From Alkalimonas cellulosilytica (lineage in GTDB: Bacteria > Pseudomonadota > Gammaproteobacteria > Enterobacterales > Alteromonadaceae), in assembly GCF_036325985.1 (NCBI RefSeq), contig NZ_JAUHLI010000011.1, forward strand, positions 101,979 through 165,978: a stretch of 64,000 nucleotides of DNA. The letters are read 5' to 3'. The position numbers and the translations under genes are program-made. Below the pieces are notes generated by a model. The model saw nothing but the letters and a program-made list of their open reading frames with translations, ran no database searches and was not told the origin of the DNA. Within the stretch, counting starts at the first letter, position 1; each line of letters starts with the position of its first letter. Shown here one piece after another: positions 58,456-64,000 of the stretch.

Positions 58456-60627
58456 TTAATCCAGCTGGGTTTTCAAACCACGGCGAATTAACAATGCCTC
58501 TGTGGTTGGCTCCTGGCCACGGAACTTGATGTAGGACTCCATTGGCGGCCGAGAATTACCCACTTCCAGAATGTGCTTACGGTAGTGATCACCGTTCTCA
58601 CGGGTTAACCCCCCCTGGCTTTGCACATAGGCAAAGGCGTCGGCTGCCAGAATTTCACTCCAGATGTAGGCATAGTAGCTGGCAGAATAACCGCCGCCGA
58701 TGGAGTGGTTAAAGTAGGTCGACTTGTAGCGTGGTGGTACCGCCGGCATGTCTACACCGTACTTGCTAAGGGCAGCAGCTTCCAGTTGCTCAACATCCTG
58801 CAGTGGTGCATCGGCACCCAGCATATGCCATTTCATATCAATGAAAGAGGCTGCAATGTACTCCAACGTATCAAAACCCTGGTTGAAGCTGCGGGAAGTC
58901 ATCACTTTTTCCAGCAGTTCAGCCGGGATCGGCTCACCGGTTTCATGATGTTTGGCGTAATTGGCCAGCACTTCCGGGTGAGCAGCCCAATCTTCCTCAA
59001 AGGTAGACGGGAATTCGACGAAATCACGGGATACAGCGGTGCCTGCCAGGCTTGGGTACTTCACGTTGGAGAACATGCCGTGAATGCCATGGCCCAACTC
59101 GTGGAAAATGGTGGTGGTGTGATCGTAACTGATCAAGGTTGGTTCGCCTTCCGGTGCTTTTGGAATGTTCATCACATTCACTACCACCGGCTTGGTGCCT
59201 AGCAGGTTCGATTGCGTCACAAAAGCACTCATCCAGGCACCGCCACGCTTGCCTTCACGAGCAAAGTAGTCGGCGTAGAAAATCGCCAGGCTGGTGCCGT
59301 CGTGATCAAACACCTCGTAGGCTTCCACATCCGGATGGTACACCGGCAGATCTGGCCGTGGCTCGAAACGAATACCGTACAGGCGGTTCATGGTGTAGAA
59401 CGCGCCGTCGTGTAGTACACGGTTGAATTCGAAGTACTGTTTCACTTCGTTTTCATCCAAATCGTACTTTTCCTGGCGTACCAGCTCGGCGTAGTATTCC
59501 CAATCCCATGGCTGCACTTCAAAATCACCGCCATGACGACGGATCATTTCCTGAATATCAGCCTGCTCCTGCTTGGTATTGGCAACCACGGCTGGCACCA
59601 TGCTGGTGAGCATATCCAGCACATTCTGAGGGTTCTGCGCCATGGTGTTTTCCAGCTGGTACTCGGCCCAGTTGGCGTAACCCAGCAGCTGGGCACGCTC
59701 AGCACGGATTTGCGCCAGGCGTGATACGATAGGTCGTACATCATGGTCACCGGCAGTGCCGCGGAACGCGGAAGCTTCCCATACCCGCTGACGCAGTTCG
59801 CGGTTATTCAACGACGTCAGAACAGGCTGGCGGGTGGTATTGGTGATGCTGAGCAGATACTTGCCTTCATGGCCTGCTGCGGTGGCAGCATTGGCTGCGC
59901 TACGAATTTGGCTATCGGATAAACCATCCAGTTCTTCGGCGCTATCAACAATCACAGCGATTTCGCGGGTGATTTGCAACTGCTTCTGTGAGAACTCGGT
60001 GGTCAGGCGTGAGTGCTCTTCGTTCAAAGCACGGATTTTTACCTGTTGCTCTTCGGTTAAGGTAGCACCGGAGCGTACAAAGCGATCGTAGTAGATGTCG
60101 AGTAAACGGGCCGACTCTGCATCCAGACCCAGTGATTCGCGCTGATTGTAAATCGCCTCAATCCGGGCGAATAAAGCCGGGTTTAGATTGATGTTGTCGG
60201 AGTGAGCGGCAAATTTAGGGGATAATTCACGGGCAATCTCACGACGCTTTTCATTGCTGTCAGTACCAGACAGGTTGGAGAACACCCGGGATACCCGACC
60301 CAACATCTCACCACTGCGCTCCATGGCAACAATGGTATTTTCAAAAGTAGCGGCTGCTGGATTGTTGGCAATGGCCTCAATCTCCGCCATGTGCTGTTTC
60401 ATGCCAGCTTCAAAGGCGGGCAGGAAATGACTGTCGTCAATCAGGCGAAAATCCGGTGCGCCATACTGCAGTGCAAAAGGCTGGAAGAATGGATTGTCGT
60501 TGGTTGCATCCACCATGGCCTCCACAGCGGTATCGGCAGATAAGTCGGCTGGGGTGCTTGGTTGTTCAGAGCAGGCACTGAGCGTCAGTGCTGCACCAAT
60601 TGCAGTAGCAATCAGGGTCTTGCGCAT
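58456..60627 (-). CDS. M3 family metallopeptidase (peptidyl-dipeptidase Dcp-like), lipoprotein
   Basis: 723 residues. A lipoprotein signal ends in ALTLSAC, followed by a Ser/Thr/Asp linker. The thimet-type catalytic site is TTIFHELGHGIHGMF (about residue 508), with the third ligand region in FVEFPSTFEEDWA. The length matches Dcp, which removes C-terminal dipeptides; the lipoprotein signal suggests a periplasmic location, unlike cytosolic enzymes of the family. AAGGAGA precedes the ATG. The upstream kinase gene is 130 bp away. Confidence 0.93.
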   Translation of the reverse strand: MRKTLIATAIGAALTLSACSEQPSTPADLSADTAVEAMVDATNDNPFFQPFALQYGAPDFRLIDDSHFLPAFEAGMKQHMAEIEAIANNPAAATFENTIVAMERSGEMLGRVSRVFSNLSGTDSNEKRREIARELSPKFAAHSDNINLNPALFARIEAIYNQRESLGLDAESARLLDIYYDRFVRSGATLTEEQQVKIRALNEEHSRLTTEFSQKQLQITREIAVIVDSAEELDGLSDSQIRSAANAATAAGHEGKYLLSITNTTRQPVLTSLNNRELRQRVWEASAFRGTAGDHDVRPIVSRLAQIRAERAQLLGYANWAEYQLENTMAQNPQNVLDMLTSMVPAVVANTKQEQADIQEMIRRHGGDFEVQPWDWEYYAELVRQEKYDLDENEVKQYFEFNRVLHDGAFYTMNRLYGIRFEPRPDLPVYHPDVEAYEVFDHDGTSLAIFYADYFAREGKRGGAWMSAFVTQSNLLGTKPVVVNVMNIPKAPEGEPTLISYDHTTTIFHELGHGIHGMFSNVKYPSLAGTAVSRDFVEFPSTFEEDWAAHPEVLANYAKHHETGEPIPAELLEKVMTSRSFNQGFDTLEYIAASFIDMKWHMLGADAPLQDVEQLEAAALSKYGVDMPAVPPRYKSTYFNHSIGGGYSASYYAYIWSEILAADAFAYVQSQGGLTRENGDHYRKHILEVGNSRPPMESYIKFRGQEPTTEALLIRRGLKTQLD

Positions 60628-60757
60628 AATGGGTCTCCTTCGGGGCGAAGTATAGAGTGCATCGTTCTAGTTTTTAGTACCTGCCCAAGCATACCTATGC
60701 AAAAGGCGAGCAGGTGATCTGCCTGAGTATGCCAAAAAAAAAGGCAGAAATCATGTT

Positions 60758-62710
60758 TTACCGCTCATCAGCAGGCGTTGTGAGCTTAACTGCGGGTTTT
60801 GCATAACCACTTAACGGCAAGGTGAGATAAAAACAGCTGCCATGTGGCTGTATCGGCTGGTAGCCAATATCACCATCCATCGCCTGTATCAGTGAGCGGG
60901 CGATGGCAAGGCCAAGACCAGAGCCTTGCTTTGCCTTATTATCAGCACTGTCGGCTTGGGCGAATTTTTGAAACAGGGAAGGCTGAAAATGTTCCGGCAC
61001 ACCAGGGCCCTGATCCCGCACCTCTAACCGCACTTTGTTACCATCCAGACTAAGTCGCAGCAGCACCGTGCTATCACGTGGTGCATACTTGATGGCATTG
61101 GAGAGCAAGTTGGTGATGACTTGCTGCAACCGCAATGGATCTGCCCGCACCTGCAAGTGATGATCACGTGTTTGCAGTTTTAGTTGCAGTCGGCTCTCTG
61201 TTGCCAACGGTTGGTTTTGTTGCAAACACTGTTCAACCAGTTCAGCCAGTGCGATAGGTTGCAGCTGAAATCGCATTTTGCCCGCTTCGAGCTTTTCTAT
61301 ATCCAGCAAATCATTAATCAGTTGGGTGAGATGATCACAATTATCGTAGGCTGTTTGTAGCAATTGTTTGGTCTGAGGACTCACGGATCCCATCACCCCA
61401 CCCAGTACCAGACCAATACTACCGTTAATGGCTGTTAGCGGGGTACGCAGCTCATGGCTAACGGTGGAAACAAATTCGTTTTTCAGCCGATCGACCTTAT
61501 GCTGCTCGGTCATATCCCGCAGCAAAATGACATTTTTAGTCAGCTGGTTGAACTCGATTTCAGAGCGTGACAGCTCCAGTGGGAATGGTTGATCAAAGCG
61601 GTTACGCCCCCGGGTTTTCACCACTTTGCCTGGAGTAGTTGTCGCCAGCAACAGTTGCTGTTGTTGCTGTGGATCATCCAGCAAGGATGACCAATGCACC
61701 CCTTCCAGTTGCTGCATGCTCAGGCCAAAAATATCGGCTGCTGCCTGATTGATACGCTCTATATGGCCATTGGCATCGGTAGTGATAATGGCATCGGCCA
61801 CGTTGTCCATCACCGTACTCAGGTATTGTTGCTGTACCTGCAGCTCGCGGCTGGAGTGTTGCAATTGATGACGCGAGAAGGTCAGCCAACTGATCAGGGC
61901 CAGTAACAACAAGGTCACTGAATAACCAACCAAGCGGATTTCCAGGGTGCGGCCTTTCAGCGGATCGGTGGAGCGAATGGCCAGCTGCCAATGGGCCCCA
62001 CGAATGGTGAGATCCAGCAGTAAACTGTCGTCATAAAACAAGGCATTGTTACCGAAAAAGCTATCACTGTAGCTGGCAGCATCCAAGCGGGCGCGCAGAG
62101 CTGCTTCAATGCCATAACGGTCCATGATCAGTTGCAGTTCCTGCCACAGCTCGGTTGGGTCCACCACGATACTGATAATGCCCCAGTACTGGTCATCAAT
62201 AAAAACCGGCAAACGGTGAATAAAACCGATACCACCCTGCAGCAGTTGCACCGGGCCAACCAGCAGTGCCTGCCTGCTTTCAATGATGGCTTGCACTGCA
62301 GGCCATTGCTCGGGAATATCCGGGTAGTACAAACCTATAGCGGCTTCATTGCCCTCAATAGGGTACACATACGTCAGTCGGTTATCGGGGGCGACACCAA
62401 TATTGCGGATGTACTGACCCAGTTCAACCAACTCTGGCAGCAGCACATCAAACTCAGTAGCCGAGACCTGACCTTTATTGGCCTGGACATAGGCAGACAA
62501 ACCAAAAGTTAAATACAAAGCGCGGTTTAACTCGGTTTCTAAAAATGAGCGTAGATGACCAGCATTAGCGACCTGCTGCTCCAACTGCTGGCCTTTAGCA
62601 TAAGCAGCATCCTGCCTTACCAAATTCTCGGTAATCAGCACACAAGCCACTAAACATAGCAGTAGTAACAGCCACTGCCAGTAAGACAGCAGTTTTCCGG
62701 ATGTATCCAT
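60758..62710 (-). CDS. CHASE and PAS domain hybrid-free sensor histidine kinase
   Basis: 650 residues from the ATG at 62710; the open frame continues upstream into the tRNA gene and cannot be coding there. A membrane helix (about residues 9-28), a periplasmic CHASE domain (LTYVYPIEGNEAAIGLYYPDI), a second helix (about 255-275), a PAS domain (VMDNVADAIITTDANGHIERIN), H-box VSHELRTPLTAINGSIG and ATPase boxes NLLSNAIKYAP, DQGPGVPE and GSGLGLAIARSL follow. CHASE domains bind small extracellular ligands. No response regulator is adjacent, so it is an orphan kinase. Confidence 0.92.
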   Translation of the reverse strand: MDTSGKLLSYWQWLLLLLCLVACVLITENLVRQDAAYAKGQQLEQQVANAGHLRSFLETELNRALYLTFGLSAYVQANKGQVSATEFDVLLPELVELGQYIRNIGVAPDNRLTYVYPIEGNEAAIGLYYPDIPEQWPAVQAIIESRQALLVGPVQLLQGGIGFIHRLPVFIDDQYWGIISIVVDPTELWQELQLIMDRYGIEAALRARLDAASYSDSFFGNNALFYDDSLLLDLTIRGAHWQLAIRSTDPLKGRTLEIRLVGYSVTLLLLALISWLTFSRHQLQHSSRELQVQQQYLSTVMDNVADAIITTDANGHIERINQAAADIFGLSMQQLEGVHWSSLLDDPQQQQQLLLATTTPGKVVKTRGRNRFDQPFPLELSRSEIEFNQLTKNVILLRDMTEQHKVDRLKNEFVSTVSHELRTPLTAINGSIGLVLGGVMGSVSPQTKQLLQTAYDNCDHLTQLINDLLDIEKLEAGKMRFQLQPIALAELVEQCLQQNQPLATESRLQLKLQTRDHHLQVRADPLRLQQVITNLLSNAIKYAPRDSTVLLRLSLDGNKVRLEVRDQGPGVPEHFQPSLFQKFAQADSADNKAKQGSGLGLAIARSLIQAMDGDIGYQPIQPHGSCFYLTLPLSGYAKPAVKLTTPADER

Positions 62711-62902
62711 GCAGGCTCCGATAAGATACTGTTTTATAGCATAACGGTTTGCCGCTACTTCGCAAAGCAAAGCCCTTATTTTACCGCATAAATCCTTTTG
62801 GAAGCACACCGGGAACTGATCGCCTGAAAAATGCGCAGCCCAGCAATAGACTTCGCTCCAAAGGCTGTCTATAATGCACAGCTTGTAACCCAGCGTTGCA
62901 AA

Positions 62903-62979
<77 letters not shown>

Positions 62980-62987
62980 TAAAAATC

Positions 62988-63019
62988 AACCACTTACGCG
63001 AAAGCTAAGTGGTTTTTTT
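62988..63019 (+). terminator. Rho-independent terminator of tRNA-Arg
   Basis: 9-bp stem AACCACTTA (62988-62996) / TAAGTGGTT (63006-63014) capped by a GCGAAAGC tetraloop-type tip, running into T7. Confidence 0.9.
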
Positions 63020-63026
63020 GTTTTAT

Positions 63027-63056
63027 GTGCCACGATTGTGCCACGATTGTGCCACG
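63027..63056 (+). repeat. Tandem 11-bp repeats after tRNA-Arg
   Basis: GTGCCACGATT at 63027-63037 and 63038-63048, then a partial third copy GTGCCACG (63049-63056). They begin 8 nt after the tRNA terminator. Tight short repeats beside a tRNA 3' end resemble arm-type binding sites of tyrosine recombinases. Confidence 0.7.
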
Positions 63057-63744
63057 GTCAAAAAACATCCCATCAAAATCTCAGATTTTTGACCTCTGCT
63101 CGAAATACTGACCGTATAGCTCTATAAAAATGCATTCTTGCGAGCAATTAAAACACATACCGCTTAACTTCTGCTAAATTCGCATAAACTGGTTTTCCTC
63201 TGGTATCTTCAGCTGTTGCTTACACCGCACATTGGTAATGTAATGCCATCCGGCAGCAGCATGTGCTTTATGCGATTTAAAAACTGTATGTGCATCCATG
63301 GGCTATTGAAGTCATCAGCTGCACCATGTGCAGTAAGGTTAAAGACCACCCTCTAAAGCCATGCTGGATTTTTGAATGATGCTTTTTTTGCGTATCTGCG
63401 TTGTTCATGTACACAAGCACTACTAGATGCTTGCTTTGAGCTAAAACTGCGCGGGGCATCAAGGTATAAATAACAGGCATTTCAGCAGTTAGGGTGGTAT
63501 TACTCAGCAAGCTATCAGACCGTTTGATGCTTAGTTTTTCGCTGGTTGTGCTGTCAATACCTCGGCCAATAGCAGTCACAGAACAATGATTATGTTTAAC
63601 CGAGCTTTGTGTTACCGAAAGCAGAGCTGAACATCTGGTTTTATGCTTCGTAGTAGGAGTGACAAATGAGAGAAAATCGGCGAGCATTGTTTTTACATTC
63701 ATGGCTGGGTCTTGTTAGGTTGAGTTTTGGCGAACGATCAGATC

Positions 63745-63765
63745 GGGAACTGTAGTGATGTTCCC
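63745..63765. promoter_or_regulatory. Inverted repeat GGGAAC-N9-GTTCCC
   Basis: Perfect 6-bp arms (63745-63750 and 63760-63765) with a 9-nt spacer in the non-coding stretch ahead of the truncated gene. An operator-like spacing (15 bp centre to centre); no matching regulator is in the window. Confidence 0.35.
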
Positions 63766-63852
63766 TTCCCACTTAATTTTATGTCTTAACTCACCCATTT
63801 GTGGGGATACCTTAGGTACAGAAACGCACAAGTTTGTTTGTTATGGTAAGTG

Positions 63853-63872
63853 AGTCATAAGTTTTTATGACT
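63853..63872. promoter_or_regulatory. Inverted repeat upstream of the terminal gene
   Basis: AGTCATAA (63853-63860) and TTATGACT (63865-63872) with a 4-nt spacer, 33 bp before the ATG at 63906 and just upstream of a possible -10 (TATAGA, 63883-63888). A good candidate for an operator covering the promoter. Confidence 0.5.
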
Positions 63873-63905
63873 TGTAAATTTTTATAGAATATCAGAAGGC
63901 TCTTT

Positions 63906-64000
63906 ATGTCTCTAATTACACAAATCGGTCAACTCGAAGAGCTTAATATCCTCGATAAAAAATGTCTCAATCAGATACTTCGTCAGGATAAACATCAGAT
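63906..64000 (+). CDS. Start of an unidentified gene, cut by the window end
   Basis: The frame is open from the ATG at 63906 to the last base, giving 31 residues (MSLITQIGQLEELNILDKK...). AGAAGG at 63894-63899 is a well-placed ribosome site 6 nt upstream, and an inverted repeat suggests regulation. The amphipathic Leu/Ile/Gln pattern suggests a helix, but there is too little to assign a family. As the first gene after tRNA-Arg it may belong to an integrated element. Confidence 0.55.
   Translation, partial: MSLITQIGQLEELNILDKKCLNQILRQDKHQ

Larger units (their letters stand above)
62980..63905. other. Gene-poor AT-rich stretch downstream of tRNA-Arg
   Basis: This 0.9-kb stretch holds the tRNA terminator, the GTGCCACGATT repeats and several inverted repeats, including AAAATCT-C-AGATTTT at 63075-63089. 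The only sizeable reading frame is 141 codons on the minus strand (63702-63277). Its product is Ser/Thr/His-rich, has no motif I recognise, and lacks a good ribosome site, so I do not call it a gene with confidence. The composition is clearly more AT-rich than the rest of the window, as expected for horizontally acquired DNA at a tRNA 3' end. Confidence 0.6.

Noticed and set aside
60732..60745. T9 tract between TGCC and GGCA downstream of the CHASE kinase
   Set aside because: The T-run lies in the loop of a 4-bp stem, not after a stem, so it is not a normal terminator.

Overview
The window reads as a chromosome segment of a gammaproteobacterium of moderate GC. The neighbourhoods greB / ompR-envZ / hslO-hslR / gspC-N and nudE-cysQ-yrfG / pckA suggest the Alteromonadales or the related Rheinheimera-Alishewanella group. 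This placement is inferred from gene order and protein character, not from a search. Genes are densely packed, with many ATGA overlaps. There is one tRNA gene, no rRNA gene, and no insertion sequence or CRISPR array was seen.

Layout. 1-4387: the end of a cytochrome c oxidase locus (coxC 3' end, DUF2909 protein on the opposite strand, SURF1, a small membrane protein, ctaA, cyoE, SCO), which covers haem A synthesis and copper insertion. 4384-7118 (minus): nfuA, a polysaccharide deacetylase and an unknown exported protein. 7246-12568: M14 peptidase, comF, bioH, a small rod-protein-like gene and an HExxH (SprA-related) gene. 12615-19336: tex, greB, a small lipoprotein, ompR-envZ, hslO, hslR. 19489-30738: complete type II secretion operon gspCDEFGHIJKLMN. 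30849-33448: class V aminotransferase, then a two-gene unit that looks like a pore-forming toxin with a membrane immunity protein. 33582-37430: TonB receptor and glycerophosphodiester phosphodiesterase, divergent, with a Pho-box-like repeat between them. 37578-39612: cysE, parDE, dps. 39657-48102: a four-gene minus-strand unit (MacA-like adaptor, ATPase, FtsX-type permease, metallo-beta-lactamase-fold lipoprotein) divergent from a sigma-54 response regulator and its kinase. 48094-54282: unknown exported protein, fghA-frmA with a divergent LysR regulator, M28 peptidase. 54368-62710: yrfG, nudE, cysQ, pckA, an M3 peptidase and a CHASE/PAS kinase. 62903-62979: tRNA-Arg(CCG), followed by about 0.9 kb of AT-rich, gene-poor DNA with tandem repeats and inverted repeats, and the start of a gene cut by the window end.

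Most of the window is housekeeping. The points most worth a second look are: the toxin/immunity-like pair at 32049-33448; the self-contained sigma-54 circuit at 40-48 kb, with a near-consensus -24/-12 promoter and an upstream inverted repeat placed like an enhancer; the Pho-box-like repeat at 36080-36097; the large inverted repeats in front of gspC; and the tRNA-Arg boundary with 11-bp tandem repeats, which looks like the edge of an integrated element.
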